Source: an uncultured Flavobacteriales bacterium (GTDB lineage: Bacteria; Bacteroidota; Bacteroidia; Flavobacteriales_G; Salibacteraceae). Taken from it: a stretch of DNA of 64,000 bases. The notes under the pieces are model-generated. The model was not told the origin of the DNA, searched no databases, and worked only from the letters and a program-made list of their open reading frames with translations. The stretch is taken from the NCBI GenBank assembly GCA_913062955.1, contig CAJXZP010000009.1, forward strand, positions 1-64,000, given 5' to 3'. Position 1 is the stretch's first letter. Every line of letters begins with the position of its first letter. A program made the position numbers and the translations under genes. Shown here piece after piece: positions 24,971 through 33,855 of this stretch.

Positions 24971-25969
24971 TTATTTGCTGTCGTATGCCCACTTAAGGTA
25001 AATAGCACCCCATGTAAATCCGCCACCAAAGGCAGCAAGAATTAAATTATCACCTTTTTTAAGTTTAGGCTCCCATTCCCATAAGCATAATGGAATAGTC
25101 CCTGAGGTTGTATTGCCGTATTTTTGAATATTAATCATCACCTTTTCTGGGGCAACTTCCATTCTTCTACGTGTGGCCTCAATAATTCTCAAATTGGCTT
25201 GGTGAGGTACTAAATAGGCTACATCATCTGGATTTAAATTGTTCCGATCCATGATGTCTCTAGAAACATCTGCCATTTTTGATACCGCCCATTTAAATAC
25301 GGGTTGACCTTCTTGGTATACATAATGTAACCGGTCTGCAATAGTTTGTTGGGTTGGAGGCATGGCGGATCCACCTGCTTTTTGATGCAAATGTTTCCAC
25401 CCCGATCCATCACTCTCTAGAATGCTGTCTTGGATTCCTAAACCTTCGGTGTTGGCTTCAAGCATAATTGCACCACCACCATCACCGAAGATAATACATG
25501 TGGTACGATCGGTGTAATCTACAATGGATGACATTTTATCAAAGCCACAAACGATTACTTTTTTGTACTGACCAGATTCGATGAATTTTGATGCGGTAGC
25601 TAGAGAATAAAGTAGGCCCGAACAAGCCGCATTAATATCGTAGCCAAATCCGCCTTTGATACCTGCCTTATGCATGGTAAGATTTGCGGCTGCCGGAAAA
25701 ATCATATCGGCTGTAACGGTCGCGAAAATCAACAACTCCACCTCATCTGGTTTGGTGTTGGTTTTTTTCATGAGTTCAATAACAGCCGGTGCTGCCATAT
25801 CGCTCGGTCCCAGGTTATCACCTTTTAATATATGACGTTGTTTAATACCCGTTCTTGAGGTAATCCACTCATCGGTAGTGTCTACCATGGATTCCAACTC
25901 CTTGTTAGTTAACACATATTCAGGAACAAATCCTTGAACACCTGTTATTGCTGCGGTAATCTTGCTCAT
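24971..25969 (-). CDS. fabH: 3-oxoacyl-[acyl-carrier-protein] synthase III
   Basis: The 332-residue FabH condenses an acyl-CoA primer with malonyl-ACP to start fatty-acid chains; in Bacteroidetes branched primers are often used. The catalytic triad is clear: Cys116 in NAACSGLLYS, His256 in VPHQANLRI and Asn286 in KYGNTTSG. The glycine-rich IFGDGGGAIML and the C-terminal AAFGGGFTWGA are also present. Its own promoter (TTTG-N18-TACTTTCG) lies upstream, and a terminator separates it from rpmF, so it heads a fabH-accB-accC unit. plsX, often found between rpmF and fabH in other bacteria, is absent. Confidence 0.96.
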   Translation of the reverse strand: MSKITAAITGVQGFVPEYVLTNKELESMVDTTDEWITSRTGIKQRHILKGDNLGPSDMAAPAVIELMKKTNTKPDEVELLIFATVTADMIFPAAANLTMHKAGIKGGFGYDINAACSGLLYSLATASKFIESGQYKKVIVCGFDKMSSIVDYTDRTTCIIFGDGGGAIMLEANTEGLGIQDSILESDGSGWKHLHQKAGGSAMPPTQQTIADRLHYVYQEGQPVFKWAVSKMADVSRDIMDRNNLNPDDVAYLVPHQANLRIIEATRRRMEVAPEKVMINIQKYGNTTSGTIPLCLWEWEPKLKKGDNLILAAFGGGFTWGAIYLKWAYDSK

Positions 25970-26012
25970 TCTAAAAGATGTTTAAACGCTATTTGATTAG
26001 CATTGTAAAGAG

Positions 26013-26042
26013 CGAAAGTATTTAAAACACTTTAAGTACAAA
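26013..26042 (-). promoter_or_regulatory. Promoter of fabH-accB-accC
   Basis: On the minus strand TTTG (26042-26039), 18 nt and TACTTTCG (26020-26013) fit the Bacteroidetes consensus, 44 nt before the fabH ATG. Confidence 0.7.
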
Positions 26043-26127
26043 ATGTTTTTGTGCCTAATTGCCCTATAATAGGTGTTGAAAACCCTTACAGTGTTAGGCA
26101 GGCATACTTTATGAATCCACTCCAAAC

Positions 26128-26156
26128 AAAAAAAGACCAACAATAATGCTGGTCTT
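26128..26156 (-). terminator. Terminator after rpmF
   Basis: A 7-bp stem (AAGACCA 26133-26139 with TGGTCTT 26150-26156) with a T run on the minus strand, 25 nt past the rpmF stop. Confidence 0.7.
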
Positions 26157-26180
26157 AAAATCGGTATAATTACGAAGTTT

Positions 26181-26372
26181 TTAGGCTAAAGTTTCCTTTT
26201 CCATTACTACTTTCCCTTTGTAGTAAAGCTTCCCTTCAAACCAGTGTGCACGGTGATACAAATGTGGTTGACCTGTAGTTGTGTCAATAGCAACTGTAGG
26301 CATCTCAGCATTGATGTGAGTTCTTCTCTTGTCTCTTCTAGTTTTGGAAATTTTCCTTTTAGGATGCGCCAT
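26181..26372 (-). CDS. rpmF: 50S ribosomal protein L32 (Cys-free form)
   Basis: The 63-residue L32 begins [19 protein letters not shown], the diagnostic basic N-terminus. It lacks the four zinc-binding Cys of the C+ form, so it belongs to the C-minus type that does not need zinc. It follows yceD by 25 nt, the conserved yceD-rpmF pair. Confidence 0.96.
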   Translation of the reverse strand: MAHPKRKISKTRRDKRRTHINAEMPTVAIDTTTGQPHLYHRAHWFEGKLYYKGKVVMEKETLA

Positions 26373-26397
26373 AATATCTCGTTTTAATCTTTAATTC

Positions 26398-26919
26398 TTA
26401 CTTTAATTTTTTCAATTCGTCCCACATATTTGCAGTGTCATTGTCTTCTTCCGGAGTTTCAAATGTCTGTTGTAGTTGGTCTATCACCTCCGGATCGCAA
26501 TCGTCTTCATCGTGTACTTTCCTTAACGGAAACTGCAAGGTGATGAATTCATACACAATTGGGGCGATGTCAATTTTATAGGCTTCAGGTCCTAGTACAA
26601 GTAGCTCCTCATTTTCACTACTGGTGACATCACCGAATTTGATCATTAGCTGATCATTCGTTTCAATGTCTAGAACCATGGGATCCAAACATCTATCACA
26701 TTTAGTTTTAAATGTACCTGCCATTTGGAAAGATAGCTCCATCATGTTTTCTCTTTTTTCAAGAGTGAAATTAACATGAATATTACCTCCATCTACATCT
26801 TCAATAACATACTGCTCAAAGAACAAATCCACTATTTCGAACTCAAATTCGTGAAAACCGACTTTCAATCCGGAGAACTGGACAACAAATTGTTTCAGAT
26901 ATCCGTCTAATTTAGTCAT
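26398..26919 (-). CDS. yceD: YceD-family (DUF177) protein
   Basis: From ATG 26919 the protein is 173 residues. It carries the DUF177 signature: a beta-rich N-terminus (YLKQFVVQFSGLKVGFHEFEFEI), the Cys pair CDRCL within FKTKCDRCLDPM, and an acidic C-terminal stretch with DEDDCDPEV. Family members are coupled to rpmF across bacteria and in plants (with a YceD homologue) influence 23S rRNA processing. The frame extends to 27015, but a TTTG-N18-TACATTTG promoter lies at 26955-26984, inside that extension, which decides for the internal start. Confidence 0.88.
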   Translation of the reverse strand: MTKLDGYLKQFVVQFSGLKVGFHEFEFEIVDLFFEQYVIEDVDGGNIHVNFTLEKRENMMELSFQMAGTFKTKCDRCLDPMVLDIETNDQLMIKFGDVTSSENEELLVLGPEAYKIDIAPIVYEFITLQFPLRKVHDEDDCDPEVIDQLQQTFETPEEDNDTANMWDELKKLK

Positions 26920-26954
26920 GTTTTCAATAAAAGTATTGTTCCAAAAGCGGGCTG

Positions 26955-26984
26955 CAAATGTACAATCTTTTTTAAAATCGCAAA
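26955..26984 (-). promoter_or_regulatory. Promoter of yceD-rpmF
   Basis: On the minus strand TTTG (26984-26981), 18 nt and TACATTTG (26962-26955) form a good Bacteroidetes promoter, 35 nt before the chosen yceD start. Confidence 0.7.
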
Positions 26985-27112
26985 GTTTTTTGAGAATCAG
27001 ATGATTATTTGTCACTTAACCTCCAAATAGAGGGAGTTTTGTTGATATATTTCTGTGTTTTGTGGGGTGAAACGCCATTCTATCATCCTATTTTTGATGA
27101 AATTTCCTGTCC

Positions 27113-28033
27113 ATGAACAAAATTGAAGCCTTGAAACAAGGAGATACCGTTGTCATAATTAGTCCTGCTAAAGCGATTGATCATAAATATATTCAGTTGG
27201 TTGTTCAATTGTTTGAAAGCTGGGGACTGAAAGTTTTGGTAGGAAAAAATGCTTTCGGTGTTCATGGGTATTTTTCGGGTACGGATAGGCAACGCTTACA
27301 GGATTTGCAATGGGCCTTAGATCATAAAGAAGCGAAGGCCATTATTACCACTCGCGGTGGGTATGGGAGTGTTCGGATAGTGGATGATGCAAATTATACC
27401 ATGTTCAGGAATTATCCGAAATGGATGGTTGGATTTAGTGACATTACTGTTTTTCACAATCTTTTTCACTCCAAACTGAAATTCCCTACCATTCATGCCA
27501 TTGCACCCTTGTATTTGGATCGGTTGGCGCATTCGAGTGAACCCTTGAAAACCTTACGCAAAGCTCTTTTTGGCGAGGAGTTGGTCTATGAGGTGCCCAA
27601 AAACCCGAATAATAAATGGGGGAATGCAAACGGGGAAGTCGTAGGTGGTAATTTGGCTATTTTGTGTAGCTTAGTGGGGACTTCAATTGACATAGATATG
27701 GATGGGAAAATTTTATTTATTGAAGAGGTTTCGGAATACGCATACCAATTGGATCGAATGTTACAGGGTTTGAAGTTGGCGGGTAAGTTAAAAGGTTTAA
27801 AAGGATTAGTTGTGGGTGGCTTAACAGATATAAAAATGTGTGAGGAAACATTCGGAGTTTCTCCCGAAGAGCTAATTATGCAAGTAGTTAGTGAATTTAA
27901 TTATCCAGTCCTATTTGATTTTCCCGCAGGACATCAGCTAGATAATAGAGCCTTGGTTTTAGGGTGTGTTTACGAGTTGAAGGTGACTGGATTGGGGGCT
28001 AGTTTAAAACAAATACGTAATGGCACAGCATAA
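27113..28033 (+). CDS. LD-carboxypeptidase (peptidase S66)
   Basis: The 306-residue protein belongs to the S66 family of serine peptidases that trim the terminal D-Ala from tetrapeptide stems during murein recycling (LdcA-like). The nucleophile Ser109 is in VGFSDIT, the Glu is in FIEEVSEYAYQLDR (about 203-216) and the His is His274 in DFPAGHQLDNR. The oxyanion glycines sit in TTRGGYGS. There is no signal peptide, consistent with cytoplasmic action. The gene overlaps yraN by 14 nt. Confidence 0.92.
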   Translation: MNKIEALKQGDTVVIISPAKAIDHKYIQLVVQLFESWGLKVLVGKNAFGVHGYFSGTDRQRLQDLQWALDHKEAKAIITTRGGYGSVRIVDDANYTMFRNYPKWMVGFSDITVFHNLFHSKLKFPTIHAIAPLYLDRLAHSSEPLKTLRKALFGEELVYEVPKNPNNKWGNANGEVVGGNLAILCSLVGTSIDIDMDGKILFIEEVSEYAYQLDRMLQGLKLAGKLKGLKGLVVGGLTDIKMCEETFGVSPEELIMQVVSEFNYPVLFDFPAGHQLDNRALVLGCVYELKVTGLGASLKQIRNGTA

Positions 28034-28382
28034 CGACTTAGGGGATCTTGGGGAGAAAATTGCAGTCAAGGACCTCAATAGTAAAGGGTATCAAATTCTT
28101 GAATTGAATTATCGGTTTAAACGGGATGAGGTGGATATAATTGCGCAAAAGAATAACGTCATTGTTTTTGTGGAAGTAAAAACTCGTGAAAGTGATTATT
28201 TAGGAAGGCCCGAAGAAGCGGTTACTATGGCCAAACAAAAACGAATAATCAAGGTGGCTAATCATTATATGATTGAAAATAATTTGGAATTGGAAGGTAG
28301 GTTCGATATCTTTGGGATAATAATCAATAAAAACAGACAAGAGGTGAGGCATATTGAGGATGCATTCTCCCCGCAATGGTAG
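28020..28382 (+). CDS. UPF0102 (YraN) nuclease-fold protein
   Basis: The 120-residue product shows the PD-(D/E)xK-like pattern of the YraN family: GEKIAVKDL at the N-terminus, then DEVDIIAQ (36-43) and VEVKTR (51-56) as the acidic/Lys active-site core. It is predicted to cut or bind branched DNA; biochemical function in general is not settled. It overlaps the S66 peptidase gene, an arrangement common in Flavobacteriia. Confidence 0.92.
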   Translation: MAQHNDLGDLGEKIAVKDLNSKGYQILELNYRFKRDEVDIIAQKNNVIVFVEVKTRESDYLGRPEEAVTMAKQKRIIKVANHYMIENNLELEGRFDIFGIIINKNRQEVRHIEDAFSPQW

Positions 28383-28481
28383 TGTGTTTTGAACTTGCAT
28401 TTTAGTAAGCTTTTTTGTCAAAAAAAACCTTTATATATACTCTATGTGTTTAAAGTTTCATGGATATCCCGATTTTCGGTG

Positions 28482-28489
28482 TACTTTTG
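28482..28489 (+). promoter_or_regulatory. Bacteroidetes -7 element before the pseudouridine synthase gene
   Basis: TACTTTTG matches TAnnTTTG, 33 nt before the ATG at 28523. A weak TTTC lies about 22 nt upstream. Confidence 0.5.
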
Positions 28490-28522
28490 CGGGCTGAAAA
28501 CATATAAATAAATTTTTGAATT

Positions 28523-29503
28523 ATGAGTCGGGACGATTTTAATAGTACAGAAAACGATAACTCTTCACAACCAGGTAAGAGAAGAAGAATAAGAATTAGC
28601 CAGAATTTTAATGAGGACAATGGAGTTGATGGAAACGCGTATGACTCAAATCAAGAAGATTCTAGATCTTATACTAAAATTGACAAAAATGGGTATTCCC
28701 ATTTAAGAAAAGAAGGTTACAAACCTCGTAGAAAACAGTCGTTTATACCAAAGGCTCAAGGTATTGAGCGTATCTTCAACGAAGAAAATGGAGAACGATT
28801 GAACAAATATTTGTCGAATTCTGGAATTTGTTCAAGACGTGAAGCGGATAAATTGATTGCTGCTGGTATTGTATCTATCAACGGCAAGCCTGTTGTTAAA
28901 TTAGGTACACGTGTACAAGTAGGCGATGTTGTAAAACTGGCGGAAGAAGAATTATCTCCAGAAAGAATGGTTTACGTGGTATTAAATAAACCGAAAGATA
29001 CCATCACTACTCTAGATGATCCACAAGGTAGAAGAACCGTAATTGACATTGTTAAAAATGCATGTAAAGAACGTATTTACCCGGTGGGAAGATTAGATAG
29101 ATATACCACAGGTGTATTAATCTTAACCAACGATGGGGAAATGGCTACTCGCTTAACACATCCTTCTTTCGGAATTACCAAAATCTACAATGTTAAATTG
29201 GATAAAGAGGTTTCTCCAGAAGATTTAAAACGTGTAACGGATGGTATTGAACTAGCGGATGGGGTCATTAAAGCAGATGCAGCTGATTATTACAAAGCAG
29301 GGGTTCGCGATAGCGTTCGTTTAGAATTACATTCAGGTAAAAATCGTGTAATTCGTAGGATTTTTGAATCCATGGGTTACCGAGTAGTTTCTTTAGAGCG
29401 TATTTCTTTTGCAGGGATTACCAAGAAGAAATTAGGAAGGGGTAAATTCCGTTTCCTAGATCCATTAGAAGTAGGTTCATTAAAGATGCTGAAAAGCAAC
29501 TAG
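28523..29503 (+). CDS. rluB: RluB/RsuA-family rRNA pseudouridine synthase
   Basis: The 326-residue protein starts with a hydrophilic, probably disordered tail (1-88). An S4 RNA-binding domain follows (about 91-138; RLNKYLSNSGICSRREADKL), then the RsuA/RluB catalytic domain with Asp192 in PVGRLDRYTTGVLIL. It also has the family's SGKNRVIRRIFE segment. The enzyme isomerises a uridine in rRNA, most likely 23S position 2605 if it is the true RluB equivalent; the exact target cannot be read here. Its long basic N-terminal tail is typical of Bacteroidetes forms. Confidence 0.9.
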   Translation: MSRDDFNSTENDNSSQPGKRRRIRISQNFNEDNGVDGNAYDSNQEDSRSYTKIDKNGYSHLRKEGYKPRRKQSFIPKAQGIERIFNEENGERLNKYLSNSGICSRREADKLIAAGIVSINGKPVVKLGTRVQVGDVVKLAEEELSPERMVYVVLNKPKDTITTLDDPQGRRTVIDIVKNACKERIYPVGRLDRYTTGVLILTNDGEMATRLTHPSFGITKIYNVKLDKEVSPEDLKRVTDGIELADGVIKADAADYYKAGVRDSVRLELHSGKNRVIRRIFESMGYRVVSLERISFAGITKKKLGRGKFRFLDPLEVGSLKMLKSN

Positions 29504-29536
29504 ATACTAACCTTCTTTGACTACCGTTATCGCTTC

Positions 29537-32212
29537 ATGCGAATCATAAAAAAACTAATACTTTATACCACCATTACTGGAGCATTATTGTTTTCAGTTT
29601 TGGTGGTTTTTGGTTTTTTATTTCAAGATCAAATTATTCGATCTCTTCAAGGTGAGTTAAACAAACACCTGAATGCCGAAATTCAAGTAGGCGAAATTGA
29701 ACTCTCCTTTATTTCTAACTTCCCTTTGGCCTCGGTAATCTTAAATGATGCCGTTGGATTTGAATCCAAAAATTTTAGCGCTAACCCCGACACACTTTTC
29801 GTTTTTGAATCATTTGAACTCTCTTTTAATATACTAGATGTGGTGGATGGAAATTACGTCTTGAGTGAATTGTCAGCCCAGCAAGGATTCCTAAATTTAA
29901 AGGTGGCTAAATCTGGAGAGGAAAATTATTTAATATTTGATTCGAACCCAAAAGATTCTTCCAGCTTTTCGCTAAACTTAGAAAGTGTACACCTCCAAAA
30001 TGTAGCGATTGGCTTTAAAGATTATGGATCTACAGATGGATACCGGTGTTACTTTAATAATGCGATTGCCAAAGGTTCTTTTACCGATACTCAAATTGAT
30101 GTAGCTCTTTTTGGAACCATTCATGTAAAGCAGCTGGAATTAGAAAATAATTGGTATTTGACCCATGAAAAAGCGAGAGTCGATATTGGTATTGCTATGA
30201 ATTTGGAAACCGGATCTTTCCAGATAAGTAGAGGTTTTTTAACCCTTCGTGAAAATTTCAAGTTCGAGGTTAAAGGAAAAACGAATTCCAATTTATTTCA
30301 TTACACATTCGATGCTAAAAACCTAGATGTGGCAAAAGTACGAACCTTAGTTCCGGAAAGACATCTAAACGTTTTAAAGGCGTACAACTTAGATGGGGAT
30401 CTTGATGTGTTCGTAGAATTGAAAAGGTTATCTACCAAAAAATATCCATCAATAACGGGGAAATTCAAAGCTTCTGATGGTAATTTGGTGTATACGAAAA
30501 CCGGTGAAAGTGTTCAGATAAAATTAGCCGTTGGGACTTTTGATTTAGGAAGATATGCCGCAGCTACCAGTACCCAAGTAGATGTGACTGCTTTTACTTT
30601 GTCTACCAAGGAGGCATCCGTAAAAGGGACGCTATTTCTGAAGAACTTAGATCATCCTAGTTATTCTTTAAATGTGTCGGGCAATGCTGATTTATTCGAA
30701 ATATCCAAATTAACCGATTTAGGGAATGGATTTGGGATGAGTGGTTTAGCCCAGTTTGATATCCAAATGAAGGGCCGAATTACGGATTTTGATTCTATTA
30801 CGGCATCGGAGATTAGATCCATTAAAGGACTTGCGGACTTAAAACTCAGGGAGGTGGTTATTCGAATTAAAGGACTTCCTAGTTTTGAGAATATCCGCTC
30901 TGATTTAAAAGTAGGGCCAAAAGACGTGTATATAGCTAACTTCTCGGCATCTATTGCAAATTCCAAAACCACCGGAACGGCTAAGCTTCATAATTGGTTG
31001 GATTACGTGTTAAAGAAATCCAAACGCTTAGATATTACGGGGGATATTAGAACGGAGGCATTGATAATGTCCGATTGGGTAAACGAATCGGAGGAAAATA
31101 AACGTTCCACTCCCAAAGTATTCCCAGAGTTTTTGTCCTATTCCGGCCATGTGGAAATTGGCACTTTTAAAGATCAAGAGATTATTTTTACCCAACTAAG
31201 ATCGGATATTACTTATTTTCCAAGTACCTTAAAATTATCGAATACGTATTTTAGTGGGTTTAATGGAGCGGTTTATGCTAATATTAAACTAAGCGAATGG
31301 GTGAATGGTTTTGGAGTTCATGGTCAGCTAACCACTAAAAATATTGATATTCGAGAAGTATTGAGAATCAATAAAAACTTTGGTTTCGACTTTATCTCGT
31401 ATAAAGAAATAAAAGGCGCACTTCATAGTTCCATTGATTTTGACTTCACAACCAATAAGGCTTTTGTAGTGGATAAATCATCTGTAATAGTAGATGGTGA
31501 TGTGATGTTGTTAAATGGTGAATTAATTGAGAATAAACTATTGTATAGCATTCCTAAAGAAGTGGAAAGTAACAAGATTATTTCTCTCTTTGTAAATCTC
31601 GACTTGTTTGAGGAACGATTGCATCATATTAAGTTTGATACCATCAGTAATCATATCTCCATAAAAAATGAAGTGATCTCTATTCCAGGAATGACCCTTA
31701 AATCTTCGGCTATTAATATTGGAGTGCAAGGAACACATACTTTTTCGAATGAAATGGATTATTACATGAATTTCAATTTGAACAATGTGCTAGGGAAAAA
31801 AGAGCCCATCACCGATGCATATGGTTTTATAGAGGATGATGAAAAAGGCAATAGAAATATGTATTTACATGTCTACACCAAGAAAGGGCAATTGGTGGTG
31901 GATGTAGACAAATTTGGATCCAAAAAGATTGTTAATTTACCCCAATCTCATGAAATGAAGGTGGTGAAATCTATCTTGAAAGAAGAAATTGGACTCTTTA
32001 AAAAAGATACCTCAGTGGTGGTAGAACCTCCGGTCGATACGTTTGATTATGAGGTGGATTTAGGAGAGTTTGGCGAAGCAGATACCCTTGCGAACGAGAA
32101 ACAAGATACTCCCAAAAAGGATTCAACGATCTTGGGTAAAATTCTCAAAAAGAAGAAGAAAAAGAAAAAGGATGATTTTGAAGAATGGGATGTGGAAGAG
32201 GATGATTTTTAA
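29537..32212 (+). CDS. AsmA-like/TamB-related envelope protein
   Basis: The 891-residue product has a membrane anchor near the N-terminus (about 7-29) and a very long beta-rich periplasmic body. It resembles AsmA-family proteins, with the N-terminal pattern LQGELNKHLNAEIQVGEIELSFISNFPLASV at residues 38-68. Such proteins form long beta grooves thought to carry phospholipids between membranes. The C-terminus (from about 830) is oddly charged: acidic segments, then a Lys-rich run (KILKKKKKKKK) and a final acidic tail (EEWDVEEDDF). Between the rluB-like and histidine kinase genes it is probably part of one plus-strand run. Family assignment is fairly sure; function is inferred. Confidence 0.8.
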   Translation: MRIIKKLILYTTITGALLFSVLVVFGFLFQDQIIRSLQGELNKHLNAEIQVGEIELSFISNFPLASVILNDAVGFESKNFSANPDTLFVFESFELSFNILDVVDGNYVLSELSAQQGFLNLKVAKSGEENYLIFDSNPKDSSSFSLNLESVHLQNVAIGFKDYGSTDGYRCYFNNAIAKGSFTDTQIDVALFGTIHVKQLELENNWYLTHEKARVDIGIAMNLETGSFQISRGFLTLRENFKFEVKGKTNSNLFHYTFDAKNLDVAKVRTLVPERHLNVLKAYNLDGDLDVFVELKRLSTKKYPSITGKFKASDGNLVYTKTGESVQIKLAVGTFDLGRYAAATSTQVDVTAFTLSTKEASVKGTLFLKNLDHPSYSLNVSGNADLFEISKLTDLGNGFGMSGLAQFDIQMKGRITDFDSITASEIRSIKGLADLKLREVVIRIKGLPSFENIRSDLKVGPKDVYIANFSASIANSKTTGTAKLHNWLDYVLKKSKRLDITGDIRTEALIMSDWVNESEENKRSTPKVFPEFLSYSGHVEIGTFKDQEIIFTQLRSDITYFPSTLKLSNTYFSGFNGAVYANIKLSEWVNGFGVHGQLTTKNIDIREVLRINKNFGFDFISYKEIKGALHSSIDFDFTTNKAFVVDKSSVIVDGDVMLLNGELIENKLLYSIPKEVESNKIISLFVNLDLFEERLHHIKFDTISNHISIKNEVISIPGMTLKSSAINIGVQGTHTFSNEMDYYMNFNLNNVLGKKEPITDAYGFIEDDEKGNRNMYLHVYTKKGQLVVDVDKFGSKKIVNLPQSHEMKVVKSILKEEIGLFKKDTSVVVEPPVDTFDYEVDLGEFGEADTLANEKQDTPKKDSTILGKILKKKKKKKKDDFEEWDVEEDDF

Positions 32213-32263
32213 ATTGTCTCCCTCCCAATAACTATTCCAATTCAGCGTTTTAAGATTCGAGTT

Positions 32264-33838
32264 ATGAGTGAATTAGTCAATAAAAGTTATATATACTCAA
32301 GAAAATCCTTGTTAAAAAGGGTTCTTGTGGTATCCGCATTAATTATTATTGGGGTTTCATTTTTTTATTCTAGTCGCCTCGTACGTCAACTTTCTAAGGA
32401 AGAAAAAAAGAAAGTAGAGCTTTGGGCCGGAGCTATTGAAGGAAGGGCGGATAGATTAGTGCGGGCACAAAATCTATTTCAAGAATTAGCCCAAGTGGAG
32501 GAAAGTAAAATTAAGCTTTGGGCGAAAGCTACCGAGATTCTCTCTACCTCTCGTAAATCTTTAGGAAGTGGTAGTTTGGCCATTGAAATTATCGAAAATA
32601 ATAATACCATACCCCTTATTTTAACGGATGAGAATGGCGGGATAACCGCGCATAGAAACGTCCTGGGGGTACAGGAAGTGTTTAACCTTGAAGGGGAAGC
32701 ATTAGCTACTGCCAATGCCAGTAATTCACGGATATTGGATTCTGTTTTGGTCGTCATGAAAGCGACTGGAAAACGAATTGATATAAATTATTTCAGTAAT
32801 GAATATAATTATATGTATTATAAAGATTCCAGGATTTTGGATGAACTTAGAGCATCATTTAATGATATTCATGCCGGGTTTGTAGATGATATTATTTCCA
32901 TGGCCTCTTCAACTCCGGTAATTTATTTACGAGGGGATTCTGTAATTGCAAGTAATTTAATTTCCGATAATGTTTTAAATGACTCTATTAAATTAGTGGT
33001 GGCTTTGCAAAGTATGCAATCGGATAATGACCCTATAGTAGTAGATTTAGAGGAAGGGGAAATCAACTCTATTTATTACGGTGATTCTGATTTATTGAAA
33101 AAATTAAAGTATTACTCCGTGGTCCAAATTGGAGTGGTGATGCTTTTCGTTCTTATTGGATATTGGCTGTTTAGCATTTTTAGAAGATCTGAACAGAATA
33201 ACGTTTGGGTAGGAATGGCCAAAGAAACGGCTCATCAGTTAGGAACTCCACTTTCTTCTTTAATGGGATGGATGGATGTGATGCGCATGAAAAATGTGGA
33301 TGAAAGCATGATTAAGGAAATGGAAAAGGATGTGGATCGATTAACTATGATTACCGATCGTTTTTCAAAAATTGGAGCTAAACCGCATTTGGAAGAAAAG
33401 AATGTATACGAGTCCCTAGAGCGATTTGTAACGTATTTCCGTACTAGAAGTCCTAGAAAAGTAGTCATCGAATTAAAAGGGATGAACAACGAACATGTAG
33501 TTTCTCCCATCAACGAACCTTTGTTTCACTGGGTGATTGAAAACCTGGTAAAGAATGGTATTGATGCCATGCAAGGGAAAGGACATATCTTAATTAATGT
33601 TTCGTGTGAAGCCGATAAGACGGTGGTGGAGGTATCTGATACCGGAAAAGGGATTCCGTACAATAAAAGGAAAGAGGTTTTTCAACCCGGTGTCACCTCA
33701 AAAGCGAGAGGCTGGGGCTTAGGTTTATCTTTGTCTAAAAGAATTGTTCAAGATTACCACAATGGTAAAATTTGGGTAAAACATAGCGAGCTAGATAAAG
33801 GGACCACCTTTAGAATTGAGCTCAAACAACTTCACTAA
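32264..33838 (+). CDS. Membrane sensor histidine kinase
   Basis: The 524-residue kinase has two membrane helices (about 19-41 and 284-306) flanking a large extracytoplasmic sensor domain without a recognised fold. The kinase part has an H-box with His324 in KETAHQLGTPLSSLMGW, the N-box VKNGIDAM, the G1 box DTGKGIP and the G2 region GWGLGLSLSKRI. No receiver domain and no response regulator gene are adjacent, so it is an orphan kinase by position. Signal unknown; the AsmA-like gene upstream makes an envelope cue conceivable, but that is a guess. Confidence 0.92.
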   Translation: MSELVNKSYIYSRKSLLKRVLVVSALIIIGVSFFYSSRLVRQLSKEEKKKVELWAGAIEGRADRLVRAQNLFQELAQVEESKIKLWAKATEILSTSRKSLGSGSLAIEIIENNNTIPLILTDENGGITAHRNVLGVQEVFNLEGEALATANASNSRILDSVLVVMKATGKRIDINYFSNEYNYMYYKDSRILDELRASFNDIHAGFVDDIISMASSTPVIYLRGDSVIASNLISDNVLNDSIKLVVALQSMQSDNDPIVVDLEEGEINSIYYGDSDLLKKLKYYSVVQIGVVMLFVLIGYWLFSIFRRSEQNNVWVGMAKETAHQLGTPLSSLMGWMDVMRMKNVDESMIKEMEKDVDRLTMITDRFSKIGAKPHLEEKNVYESLERFVTYFRTRSPRKVVIELKGMNNEHVVSPINEPLFHWVIENLVKNGIDAMQGKGHILINVSCEADKTVVEVSDTGKGIPYNKRKEVFQPGVTSKARGWGLGLSLSKRIVQDYHNGKIWVKHSELDKGTTFRIELKQLH

Positions 33839-33855
33839 TTTCGTTTCGAATAATT

